Part shown: positions 1 to 7,755 of the stretch, piece by piece
Numbering within the stretch: the stretch's first letter is position 1
Layout: each line of letters begins with the position of its first letter
Origin: JADKCZ01 sp963786945
GTDB lineage: Bacteria > Myxococcota > Myxococcia > Myxococcales > Anaeromyxobacteraceae
NCBI GenBank assembly: GCA_963786945.1
Contig: CAWBAO010000004.1
Location: 558,001-622,000, forward strand
Length of the DNA stretch: 64,000 nucleotides
Direction of reading: 5' to 3'
The notes under the pieces: generated by a model
The model's input: only the letters and a program-made list of their open reading frames with translations
Database searches by the model: none
What the model was told of the DNA's origin: nothing
Position numbers and translations under genes: made by a program

Positions 1-381
1 GCCACGCTCAACGATCGGGCCATCGCCGCCGCCATCTCCGACGTCATCGACCGGCTGGTCTCCAAGCTCTCCGACCGGCCCTGGCGCACCGACATCCTCG
101 AGGTGAAGGGGGCGCAGGTCTTCATCAGCGGCGGGAAGGGCCAGGGGCTGAAGGCCGGCGACGAGCTGTCCGTGCTGGAGTTCGGCGAGGTCGTGAAGAG
201 CGCGCAGTCCGGCTTCGACGTGACGCTGCCCCCGAGGCCGGTGGCCTCGCTGCGCGTGCTCTCGACCTTCGGCGACACCGAGACCAACGAGGGCTCGGCC
301 TGCGAGCTGACCTCGGGCTCCATCGACCGCGCCGCGATCCCCAGGCTCTTCGTGGCCGAGCGAAAGGCAGGCCAGCCATGA
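1..381 (+). CDS. CsgG/curli-assembly-like protein, C-terminal part (start outside window)
   Basis: The frame is open from base 1 to a stop at 379-381, so only the last 126 residues are present. They begin in a helix (AAAISDVIDRLVSKL), followed by a short strand-rich segment with V-FISGGKGQGLKAGDEL and a predicted closing segment ending in an Arg/Lys-rich tail. This pattern of a helix and then a 'GD-L-V' barrel-like module is typical of CsgG-like periplasmic or outer-membrane lipoproteins. The gene overlaps the next one by ATGA and leads a set of three small lipoprotein genes that commonly accompany a CsgG-like protein. The CsgG assignment rests on this C-terminus and on context, because the N-terminus and lipobox lie outside the window. 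Confidence 0.7.
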   Translation, partial: ATLNDRAIAAAISDVIDRLVSKLSDRPWRTDILEVKGAQVFISGGKGQGLKAGDELSVLEFGEVVKSAQSGFDVTLPPRPVASLRVLSTFGDTETNEGSACELTSGSIDRAAIPRLFVAERKAGQP

Positions 382-674
382 GGAAGCTCACCCTCGCCGC
401 GGCCCTCGCCCTGGCGGCGTGCGCCGGGCCGACCACCACCCTCAAGACGGTGGACACCCGCCCCGCCCTGGCCATCTCCGGTGCGGCCGGCGGCCTGACG
501 CTCTTCGTGGACGGGGCCCCGGTCGGCGACCCGCGCAGCTACGACGGGAACCCCAACATCCTGCGGGTCGAGCCCGGGACCCACGACGTGGAGCTGCGCG
601 ACGGCGCCGGCGCCGTGGTCTTCCGCCAGCGGGTCTTCGTGGAGAGCGAGCTCAAGACCATCCAGGTGCACTGA
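378..674 (+). CDS. Small PEGA-like lipoprotein
   Basis: A 98-residue protein with a lipoprotein signal: a short basic start, a hydrophobic stretch and a lipobox (LALAAC) near residue 15. The mature part contains GLTLFVDGAPVGD and V-PGTHDVELRDGAG, a short beta-rich repeat like the PEGA or carbohydrate-binding-like modules of envelope proteins. The ATG overlaps the stop of the CsgG-like gene (ATGA), and the DUF4810 gene follows after 2 bases, so the genes are probably co-translated. The function is unknown; I infer an accessory role in the same envelope assembly as its neighbours. The PEGA resemblance is by eye. Confidence 0.7.
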   Translation: MRKLTLAAALALAACAGPTTTLKTVDTRPALAISGAAGGLTLFVDGAPVGDPRSYDGNPNILRVEPGTHDVELRDGAGAVVFRQRVFVESELKTIQVH

Positions 675-676
675 GC

Positions 677-1075
677 ATGGCGCGCTCCCTCCTGGCTCCC
701 CTGCTGCTGGCGGTCGCGACGGCCGCCTGCTCCGGGCCCTCGTCCTACTACTACTGGGGCAGCTACAACGAGACCCTCTACGCGCACTACCATGCGCCGC
801 AGGAGCGCGAGGCCTGGATCGCGGGGCTCAAGGCCACCATCCTCGAGGCCGAGCAGCGGGATGCCAGGATGCCGCCTGGCATCTACGCCGAGTATGGGTA
901 CGCCCTCTTCGAGGAGGGGGACACCCAGAACGCCATCGCCTACTTCAAGAAGGAGCAGGCCCTCTGGCCCGAGTCGCGCTTCCTCATGGAGAAGATGATC
1001 CGCAACGCCGAGCAGCGCGGGCGCCAGCCCCAGCCCCCCGCCGTCGGCCCCGCCGGCGCCCTGGAGAGGTCATGA
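677..1075 (+). CDS. DUF4810 family lipoprotein
   Basis: A 132-residue lipoprotein. The first residues form a signal peptide ending in a lipobox (ATAAC). The mature N-terminus is aromatic (SSYYYWGSYNETLYAHY), as in DUF4810 proteins, and the rest is a TPR-like helical pair (YAEYGYALFEEGDTQNAIAYF, then EQALWPES). The start is the ATG 2 bases after the previous stop; the same frame is open further upstream, but that part reads as another gene's shadow. The stop overlaps the start of the DUF799 gene by ATGA. A CsgG-like protein, DUF4810 and DUF799 in a row is a recurring proteobacterial lipoprotein set of unknown biochemical role. Confidence 0.85.
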   Translation: MARSLLAPLLLAVATAACSGPSSYYYWGSYNETLYAHYHAPQEREAWIAGLKATILEAEQRDARMPPGIYAEYGYALFEEGDTQNAIAYFKKEQALWPESRFLMEKMIRNAEQRGRQPQPPAVGPAGALERS

Positions 1076-1758
1076 CCGGCCCGCGGCGCCGGCTCGCCAC
1101 CCTGGCCGTGGCCGCCCTGCTGGGCGGGTGCGTGGCCGCCCCCCCCAGGCCCGACTACGACAAGCTCCTCGCCGCCGCCCCGCGCTCCATCCTGGTGGTG
1201 CCGGTGGTGAACAACACCGTCGACGTCGACGCGGCCTCCTACTTCCTCTCCACCATCCCGGTCCCGGTGGCGGAGCGCGGCTACTACGTCTTCCCGGTCA
1301 ACCTGGTGAAGCGGGTGCTGGAGGACGACGGCCTCTCCGACGCCGCGCTGGTCCACGCCGCCGACCCGGTGCGCCTCTGCGCCCTCTTCGGCGCCGACGC
1401 CGCCCTCTACGTCACCATCGAGAAGTGGGAGGCCAAGTACCTGCTCATCTCGACGCAGGTCACGGTGGCCTTCACCTACGTCATCAAGGACGGCAGGACC
1501 GGCGACACCCTCTGGACCGAGAAGCGGCTCACCACCTACCAGTCCGACTCGGGCGGTGGGCAGGGCGGCGCGGCCGGCCTGATCGCCGCCATCGTCTCCG
1601 CCGCGGTGACCAAGGCCTCGCCCAACTACATGGGGCTGGCCCGCCAGGCCAACGCCCAGGCCCTGGGACCGGCCGGCACCGGGGTTCCCTTCGGGCCCTA
1701 CCGGCCCGAGTACGGGACCGACTACCCGCGCCCGGACAAGGCGGCCGGGGCGCGCTGA
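1072..1758 (+). CDS. DUF799 (GNA1162-type) lipoprotein
   Basis: A 228-residue lipoprotein with a lipobox (LLGGC) near residue 20. The body matches the DUF799/GNA1162 family: PRSILVVPVVNNTVDVDA, a central GYYVFPVNLVKRVLEDDGL, LFGADAALYVTIEKW, and a late VTVAFTYVIKDGRTGDTLW strand pair. The C-terminal tail is Gly/Pro/Tyr-rich. It is the last gene of the CsgG-like lipoprotein operon and starts inside the DUF4810 stop (ATGA). Family members are outer-membrane lipoproteins, including a Neisseria antigen; their activity is not established. Convergent with the paaK-like gene, 15 bases away. Confidence 0.88.
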   Translation: MTGPRRRLATLAVAALLGGCVAAPPRPDYDKLLAAAPRSILVVPVVNNTVDVDAASYFLSTIPVPVAERGYYVFPVNLVKRVLEDDGLSDAALVHAADPVRLCALFGADAALYVTIEKWEAKYLLISTQVTVAFTYVIKDGRTGDTLWTEKRLTTYQSDSGGGQGGAAGLIAAIVSAAVTKASPNYMGLARQANAQALGPAGTGVPFGPYRPEYGTDYPRPDKAAGAR

Positions 1759-1773
1759 CCGGGCACCGACGCG

Positions 1774-3099
1774 TCAGCCGCCCTCGCCGCGCCGGTCCAC
1801 CACCCGCCGGGCCTTCCCCCCGACCCGCTCGATCCCGCGTGGGCCCACCAGCCTCACCTCCACCGCGACCCCGAGGTCGGCGGCCAGCCGGCGCTGGATG
1901 GCCGCCCGGAGCTCGGCCTGCCGCTTCATCTCGTCGAAGAAGGTCTCCTCGTCCACCTCGACCAGCACGGTGGCCTGGTCCTCCCCGCCGCGCCGCTCCA
2001 GCACCACCTGGAAGTGCGGCCGCGCGCCCTCGACGGCGAAGAGGGCCGCCTCGATCTCCGACGGGAAGACCTTCACCCCCTTCACGAAGAGCAGGTCGTC
2101 GGTCCGCCCCCGGACCCGCTCGATGCGGCGCAGCGTCCGGCCGCACGGGCAGTCGCCGGGGATCAGCGCGGTCAGGTCGCGCGTCCGGTAGCGCACCAGC
2201 GGCGTGGCCTCGCGCGAGAGGGTGGTGACCACCAGCTCCCCGGGCTGGCCGGGCGCCACCGGGAGCAGGGTGGTCGGGTCGACCACCTCGACCAGGAAGT
2301 GGTCCTCGGCGACGTGGAGGCCGGTCCGCGCCAGGCACTCGCCGGCCACCCCCGGGCCCATCACCTCGGAGAGGCCGTAGTTGTCGGTGGCCACCACGCC
2401 GAGCTTGTCCTCGAGCTCGCGCCGCACCACCTCCGGCCACGGCTCGGCGCCGAAGAGCCCCCACTTCAGGTGCAGGGCGCCGCGCGGGAGGCCCGCCGCC
2501 GCCACCGCGTCGGCGATGGCCACCGCCCGGCTCGGCGCGCAGCAGAGCGCCGTCGACCGGTAGTCCTTGAGGATGGCCACCTGGCGGGCGGCGTCGGCCG
2601 AGGAGACCGGGATCACCGAGGCGCCGATCCGCTCGGCCCCGGCATGGAGGCCGAAGGCGCCGGTGAAGAGCCCGTAGTCGAAGGCGATCTGCACCACGTC
2701 GTCGCGGGTGACGCCGCCGGCCACCAGGGTCCGGGCGGTGAGCTCGGCCCAGGTCCGCAGGTCGTTGCGGGTGTAGCCGACCGCGGTGGCCTGGCCGGTG
2801 GTCCCCGAGGAGGCGTGGACCCGGACCACGTCGCGGAGCGGCACGGCGAAGAGCCCGTAGGGCTGGTGGGTGCGCAGGTCCTCCTTCCCGGTGAAGGGGA
2901 GCCGGGCCAGGTCGGCCAGCGAGCGGAAGCCGTCGGGGTCGAAGCCGACCTCGTCGAACCGCTTCCGGTAGTAGGGGACGTGGCGGTAGGCCCGGGTCAG
3001 CGTGGCCTCGAGCCGCTCCAGCTGCAGCTGCTCCAGCTCCTCGCGCTCGATCCGCTCCTGCTCCGGCTGCCAGGCGGCGGCGGGGGTGGTCATGGCCAT
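1774..3099 (-). CDS. Phenylacetate-CoA ligase-like adenylate-forming enzyme
   Basis: A 441-residue ANL-superfamily ligase of normal PaaK length. The ATP/AMP-binding signature HASSGTTGQ lies at residues 95-103; NYGLSEVMGPG and the YRTRDLTALI motif follow, with a CPCGRTLRR segment, then the C-terminal domain GRTDDLLFVKGVKVFPSEIE. It would convert an aryl acid such as phenylacetate, with CoA and ATP, to the acyl-CoA. It is the last gene of an operon with a branched-chain-type ABC importer and an ACT protein, and overlaps livF by 10 bases. The context suggests that the transported acid is activated on entry, but the substrate cannot be read from the sequence. No indolepyruvate oxidoreductase genes lie nearby. 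Confidence 0.9.
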   Translation of the reverse strand: MAMTTPAAAWQPEQERIEREELEQLQLERLEATLTRAYRHVPYYRKRFDEVGFDPDGFRSLADLARLPFTGKEDLRTHQPYGLFAVPLRDVVRVHASSGTTGQATAVGYTRNDLRTWAELTARTLVAGGVTRDDVVQIAFDYGLFTGAFGLHAGAERIGASVIPVSSADAARQVAILKDYRSTALCCAPSRAVAIADAVAAAGLPRGALHLKWGLFGAEPWPEVVRRELEDKLGVVATDNYGLSEVMGPGVAGECLARTGLHVAEDHFLVEVVDPTTLLPVAPGQPGELVVTTLSREATPLVRYRTRDLTALIPGDCPCGRTLRRIERVRGRTDDLLFVKGVKVFPSEIEAALFAVEGARPHFQVVLERRGGEDQATVLVEVDEETFFDEMKRQAELRAAIQRRLAADLGVAVEVRLVGPRGIERVGGKARRVVDRRGEGG

Positions 3100-3833
3100 G
3101 GCGGGTTCTCCTGGTCGACGTCGGTGCCCAGGTAGGCGCGCTGCACGTCGCGGTTGGTGAGGAGCTCCTCGGCGGTCCCCGACAGCGTGATGCGGCCGCC
3201 CTCGAGGACGTACCCGCGGCCGGCCAGGCGGAGGGCGGCGCGGGCGTTCTGCTCCACCAGGAGCACGGTGGTGCCCCCCCCGGCGACGCGCCCGAGGGTC
3301 TCGAAGATCTCCCTCACCACCAGCGGCGCCAGCCCCATGGACGGCTCGTCGAGCATGAGCAGCGCCGGCCGCGACATGAGGGCCCGGGCGATGGCCAGCA
3401 TCTGCTGCTCGCCGCCGGAGAGCGTCCCGGCCAGCTGGTCGCGCCGCTCCGCCAGGACCGGGAAGAGCCCCGTCACCCGCTGGAGATCCTCCTCGACCTG
3501 GCGCTGCAGGCCGCGGCGCAGCGGGATGGTGGCGCCCAGCAGCAGGTTCTCCCAGACCGGCATGGCGGCGAAGACCTGCCGCCCCTCCGGCACCAGGGCG
3601 CAGCCGGCGGCGGCGATGCGCTCGGTGCGGAGCCCGCCGATGGGCTGGCCGCGGAAGCGCAGCTCGCCCCCCTGGGCCCGCACCAGCCCGACCACGGTCC
3701 GGAGCAGCGTGGTCTTGCCGGCGCCGTTGGCCCCGAGGATGGCCACCACCTCGCCCTCGCCGACGTGGAGGGTCACCCGGCGGAGCACGGCGATGGGGCC
3801 GTAGCCGGCCTCGACGTTGCGGAGCCTCAGCAC
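3090..3833 (-). CDS. livF: Branched-chain-type ABC transporter ATPase LivF
   Basis: A 247-residue ATPase of the LivF subfamily. The Walker A GANGAGKT is at residues 34-41, the ABC signature LSGGEQQ and Walker B ALLMLDEPSMGL follow, and the switch histidine is replaced by the LivF-typical TTVLLVEQNA. It pairs with LivG to power a two-permease importer. It starts 7 bases inside livG and its end overlaps the start of the ligase gene, so translation is probably coupled. Confidence 0.95.
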   Translation of the reverse strand: MLRLRNVEAGYGPIAVLRRVTLHVGEGEVVAILGANGAGKTTLLRTVVGLVRAQGGELRFRGQPIGGLRTERIAAAGCALVPEGRQVFAAMPVWENLLLGATIPLRRGLQRQVEEDLQRVTGLFPVLAERRDQLAGTLSGGEQQMLAIARALMSRPALLMLDEPSMGLAPLVVREIFETLGRVAGGGTTVLLVEQNARAALRLAGRGYVLEGGRITLSGTAEELLTNRDVQRAYLGTDVDQENPPWP

Positions 3834-4591
3834 CCCTCGTCCCCCAGGTAGACGCTGACCACGCGGGGATCCTGCTGCACCTGGCGCGGGGTGCCGTCGG
3901 CGATCTTCTCTCCCGCGGCCAGCACCGCCACCTCGTCGGAGACCGACATGACCAGCCCCATGTCGTGCTCGACGACCAGGATGGTGACGCCCCGCTCGCG
4001 GATGCGGACCAGCAGCCTCGCCAGCTCGGCGGTCTCGCGCATGTTGAGGCCGGCGGCCGGCTCGTCGAGGAGCAGGAGCCGCGGGTCGGCCGCCAGGGCG
4101 CGGGCCAGCTCCACGGCCCGCTGCTGCCCGTAGGAGAGGCTCCGGGCGTCCTGGCCGGCCAGGCCGGCGGCGCCCACCACCTCCAGCGCCTCGCGGGCCC
4201 GGCGGGCGATGCCCCGCTCCTCGCCCCAGGTCGAGGGCAGGTCGAGGAGGCCGGCCACGAACCCGGCGCGGCTCCGCACGTGGGCGCCGACCATCACGTT
4301 CTCCAGCGCGGTCATGCCGGCGAAGAGCCGGAGGTGCTGGAAGGTGCGGGCCACGCCGCGGGCGGCCACCTGGTGCGGCGGCCGGCCGTGGAGCGCCACC
4401 CCCTCGAGCCGCACCTCGCCCGAGTCGGGGACGGCCACGCCGGTGAGCAGGTTGAAGAGGGTGGACTTGCCGGCGCCGTTGGGGCCGATGACCGCCTTGA
4501 TGCTGCCGGCCCGGACGTCGAGGCTCACCTCCCGGACGGCCTGGACCCCGCCGAAGCGCTTGGAGACGCCACGGACCTCGAGCAGGCTCAC
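3827..4591 (-). CDS. livG: Branched-chain-type ABC transporter ATPase LivG
   Basis: A 254-residue ATPase. The Walker A GPNGAGKS lies at about residues 36-43, followed by GVARTFQHLRLF (typical of LivG), the signature LSYGQQRAVELARAL, Walker B LLLLDEPAAGLN and the switch VVEHDMGLVM. The start chosen is GTG at 4591, because it overlaps the livM stop as GTGA and puts the first strand (SLLEVRGVSKRFGG) at the expected distance from Walker A; the frame stays open further upstream without making sense. Confidence 0.93.
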   Translation of the reverse strand: MSLLEVRGVSKRFGGVQAVREVSLDVRAGSIKAVIGPNGAGKSTLFNLLTGVAVPDSGEVRLEGVALHGRPPHQVAARGVARTFQHLRLFAGMTALENVMVGAHVRSRAGFVAGLLDLPSTWGEERGIARRAREALEVVGAAGLAGQDARSLSYGQQRAVELARALAADPRLLLLDEPAAGLNMRETAELARLLVRIRERGVTILVVEHDMGLVMSVSDEVAVLAAGEKIADGTPRQVQQDPRVVSVYLGDEGC

Positions 4592-5670
4592 GGCGCCTCC
4601 GCGTCGGGCCGGGGCCGGCCCCGTGCCCAGAGCGCCCGGGCCGCGCCGCGCAGATCGGCCCTGAGGACCCCGTCGGGCGAGAAGAGCATGACCACCAGCA
4701 GGATGGCCGCGAAGACGGCGTCGTCGTAGGTGCCGAAGGTGCCGCGGAGCGAGAGGAAGGTGAGCAGCGCGCTGGTGGCCAGCGTGCCCCACAGGCTGCC
4801 CATGCCGCCCACCGCCACCACCGCCACGTAGCGGACCGACTTCATCACCGAGGCCTCGCCGGGGCCGATGCCGCCGGTGAGGTGGGTGAGGCCCACGCCG
4901 CCGAGCGCGGCCAGGGCCGCCGAGATCACGAAGGTGGCGAGCTTGTAGCGCCCCACGTCCACCCCCATCGACGCGGCCGCGTCCTCGGCGCCGTGGATGG
5001 CCCGCAGGGCACGGCCCACCCGCGACTCGACCAGGTTGCCGAGCAGCCACATGGCCACGGCCACCAGCCCCCAGGCCACGTAGTAGTTGGCGACCCGGCC
5101 GTCGCGCCCGCCGCCGATGACCAGGCCGCCGGCGAGGGGAAACGGCGGCACGCCGGTGAGGCCGTCGGCCGCCCCCAGCCGCTCGGTGCCGACCAGCGCC
5201 GCGATGACGATGGTGCCGAAGCCGAGCGTGGCCATGGCGAGGTAGTGGCCCTTGAGCCGGAGCACCGGCACCCCGATGGCCACCGCCACGGCCGCGGCCA
5301 GGGCGACGGCCACCACCGCGGCCGGCCAGGGGTGGAGGGCGAGCTGCCCGGCGCCGGCCGCGTCGCGGAAGGCCACCAGCAGCCCGGCGCGCTCCAGCAG
5401 GCCCGCCAGGCCGCGGCCCCGCCCCGCCGACAGGTCGAGCGTGGTGAGCACCGCCGTCACGTAGCCGCCGATGGCGAAGAAGGCGGCGTGGGCCATGGAG
5501 ATCTGGCCGGCGAAGCCCATCAGCAGCGACAGGCCGACGGCCACCAGCGTGTAGTAGCCGGCCATGGTGAGCTGGGTGAGGTAGAAGGGCTTCCCGGCCC
5601 AGCCGGCGGCCAGGTGGACGGCGACCACGGCGGCGGCCAGCCCGGCGAGTCGGAGCCAGCGGCGGCGCAT
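4588..5670 (-). CDS. livM: Branched-chain-type ABC transporter permease LivM
   Basis: A 360-residue inner-membrane permease. Many hydrophobic segments surround the family signatures LLMGFAGQISMAHAAFFAIGGY and, near the C-terminus, GGIGPGEASVMKSVRYVAVVAVGGMGSLWG. An extra soluble insert (about residues 83-115) sits between the first and second membrane bundles. It forms the channel with LivH. The 4-base spacing to livH and GTGA overlap with livG place it inside the operon. Confidence 0.93.
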   Translation of the reverse strand: MRRRWLRLAGLAAAVVAVHLAAGWAGKPFYLTQLTMAGYYTLVAVGLSLLMGFAGQISMAHAAFFAIGGYVTAVLTTLDLSAGRGRGLAGLLERAGLLVAFRDAAGAGQLALHPWPAAVVAVALAAAVAVAIGVPVLRLKGHYLAMATLGFGTIVIAALVGTERLGAADGLTGVPPFPLAGGLVIGGGRDGRVANYYVAWGLVAVAMWLLGNLVESRVGRALRAIHGAEDAAASMGVDVGRYKLATFVISAALAALGGVGLTHLTGGIGPGEASVMKSVRYVAVVAVGGMGSLWGTLATSALLTFLSLRGTFGTYDDAVFAAILLVVMLFSPDGVLRADLRGAARALWARGRPRPDAEAP

Positions 5671-5674
5671 CGGC

Positions 5675-6565
5675 CTAGGCCCCCTCGAGCCGGGCGCGCT
5701 CCCGGCTGCCGAAGAGCCCGGCCGGCCGGAGGAAGAGGATGGCGAGCAGCAGCCCGACCGAGACCACGTCCTTGTAGGCGGCCGGGAAGAGCGAGACCGA
5801 GAGGGCCTCGAGCAGGCCGACCACGAACCCGGCCCCCACCGCGGCGAAGCTGTTGCCCAGGCCGCCCAGCACCGCCACGGTGAAGCCCTTGATGGCCAGG
5901 CCGGAGCCGATGCCGTAGCTGGTGTAGGTGATGGGCGAGACCACGCAGCCGGCCAGGGCGCCGATGCCGGCCGAGAGGGCGAAGGACAGCGTCACCAGGT
6001 TGCGGGTGGGGACCCCGCACAGCGCCGCCGCCTCCCGCCCCTGCGCGCAGGCCCGCATCTGGCGCCCCAGCGCGGTGCGCTGGAAGAAGAACCAGAGCGC
6101 CACCACGATGAGCAGGCAGGTGCCGAGGCTCCACAGCACCTGGGGCGAGACCCGGGCGCCGCCGACGTCGAGGGCGCTGACCTCGTCGCCGGTGAAGTAC
6201 GGCAGCGCCCGGACCTGCTGGCCCCAGAGGTGGAGCGCCACCTCGCGGATGACCAGCGAGACGCCGATGGTGATGACGATCATCCGCAGGACCGAGGGCC
6301 GGTGCAGCCAGCGGATGAAGGCCACCTCGACCAGCCCGCCCACGGCCATGGTCACCAGCACCGCCAGGGCGATGGCCACCGGGAGCGGCAGGAACGCCGA
6401 GAGCGTCACCGCCGTCATCCCGCCCAGCATCACGAACTCGCCCTGGGCGAAGTTGATGATGCCGGTGGCGCTGTAGACGATGTTGAACCCGACCCCGACC
6501 ACCGCGTAGATGGTCCCGTAGGTCAACCCGGCCACCACGTACTGGAGGACGAGCGCGAGCGTCAT
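5675..6565 (-). CDS. livH: Branched-chain-type ABC transporter permease LivH
   Basis: A 296-residue permease with about eight hydrophobic segments. Family signatures are VGVGFNIVYSATGIINFAQGEFVMLGG near the N-terminus (residues about 22-48) and GFTVAVLGGLGNSFAAVGAGF in the last third. It is the partner of LivM. It follows the first binding-protein gene by 33 bases and precedes livM by 4. Homologues carry branched-chain amino acids, urea, or aromatic and dicarboxylic acids, so the family alone does not fix the cargo. Confidence 0.93.
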   Translation of the reverse strand: MTLALVLQYVVAGLTYGTIYAVVGVGFNIVYSATGIINFAQGEFVMLGGMTAVTLSAFLPLPVAIALAVLVTMAVGGLVEVAFIRWLHRPSVLRMIVITIGVSLVIREVALHLWGQQVRALPYFTGDEVSALDVGGARVSPQVLWSLGTCLLIVVALWFFFQRTALGRQMRACAQGREAAALCGVPTRNLVTLSFALSAGIGALAGCVVSPITYTSYGIGSGLAIKGFTVAVLGGLGNSFAAVGAGFVVGLLEALSVSLFPAAYKDVVSVGLLLAILFLRPAGLFGSRERARLEGA

Positions 6566-6598
6566 GGGCTCCCGTGGGCGCCGGGGGCGCCGGGGCGG

Positions 6599-7738
6599 TC
6601 AGCGGGGGAGCACGGCAAACTTGCCGTCCTTCACGGTGAGCAGCTCGAAGGCGTCGGCGCCGAGCCCGTTGTGGTCGGTCGGCGAGAAGTTGAAGATCCC
6701 GGCGGTGCCCACGAAGCCGCGGGTGCCCTCGATGGCGGCGCGCGTCCGCTCCCGGTCGCCGCCGCCCTCCTTGATGGCCTTGGCCAGCAGGTGGAGGGCA
6801 TCCCAGGCGTGGCCGCCGAAGGTGGAGATGTCCTCCTTGAACCTGGCCTCGTAGCCCGACTTGTAGGCGACCAGGACCGCCTTCTGCGGGTGGCTGGCGG
6901 GCAGCGCCTCGGCGACCAGGATCCGGCTGGCCGGGAAGATCACCCCCTCGGCGGCGGCGCCGGCGGCCCTGGCGTACTGGATGTTGCCGAAGCCGTGGCT
7001 CTGGAAGACGGGCCCCTTGAAGCCGATCTGCCGGGCGTTCTTGATGACGATGGCCTGGGCCGGCTCGATCGACCAGTTGAGGATGGCCTCGACGCCGGCG
7101 GCCTTGAGCTTGGTGACCTCGGCGGTCAGGTCGGTGGCCGCCTTGTCGTAGACCTCGCTGGCCACCACGGTGATCCCGGCCGCCGGCGCCAGCTTCTCCA
7201 CCTGCTCCTTGCCGGCCTTGCCGAAGCCGGTGTTGGAGGAGAGCAGCCCGATCCGCGTCACCTTCATCCGCTTCATCTGCTCGAAGAGCGTGGTGGCGGC
7301 GTCGCGGTCCTTGGGGGCGACCTTGAAGACGTGGGGCAGCACCGGGTTCACGATCACCTCGGCGGCGGCGCAGGAGAGCAGGAGCACCTTGGACTCCTCG
7401 GCGATCCCCTTCACCGCCATGGTCTCGCCGGTGGTGGCCGGGCCGATGATGGCGAAGACCTGCTCCTCGTCGATGAGCTGGCGGGCCATGGCCACCGCCT
7501 TCTCCGGGCTGCCGCCGGTGTCCTTGATCACCAGCTTCACCGGGCGGCCGTCGATGCCCCCCCGGGCGTTCAGGTCCGCGGCCACCAGCTCGAGGGTGCG
7601 GGCCTCGGGGGCGCCGAGGAAGGAGGCCGGCCCGGTCACGGCCATGAGGGCACCGATGACGACGGGCTCGGCGGCCGCCGCCGGGGCGGCGACGGCGAGG
7701 CCGACTGCGGCGAGGACTGCGAGGGGGGTCGGGCGCAT
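6599..7738 (-). CDS. ABC transporter periplasmic substrate-binding protein (LivK family), copy 1
   Basis: A 379-residue type I periplasmic binding protein. The ATG at 7738 begins a Sec signal peptide (MRPTPLAVLAAVGLAVAAPA, cleavage near AAAAEP). The mature protein starts VVIGALMAVTGPASFLGAPE, followed by ELVAADLNARGG and AIIGPATTGETMAV, the usual ligand-cleft elements. It captures the solute for LivHMGF. It lies 17 bases after a paralogue whose central coding sequence is identical over long stretches, while the signal peptides and C-terminal lobes differ. Two binding proteins probably serve one membrane complex with different ligands or affinities. Confidence 0.92.
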   Translation of the reverse strand: MRPTPLAVLAAVGLAVAAPAAAAEPVVIGALMAVTGPASFLGAPEARTLELVAADLNARGGIDGRPVKLVIKDTGGSPEKAVAMARQLIDEEQVFAIIGPATTGETMAVKGIAEESKVLLLSCAAAEVIVNPVLPHVFKVAPKDRDAATTLFEQMKRMKVTRIGLLSSNTGFGKAGKEQVEKLAPAAGITVVASEVYDKAATDLTAEVTKLKAAGVEAILNWSIEPAQAIVIKNARQIGFKGPVFQSHGFGNIQYARAAGAAAEGVIFPASRILVAEALPASHPQKAVLVAYKSGYEARFKEDISTFGGHAWDALHLLAKAIKEGGGDRERTRAAIEGTRGFVGTAGIFNFSPTDHNGLGADAFELLTVKDGKFAVLPR

Positions 7739-7755
7739 GTGGATTCTCCTCCGGT

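Noticed and set aside
103..381. Separate short gene starting at GTG 103
   Set aside because: The same frame is open back to base 1 with a sensible helix, so it is the tail of a longer gene.
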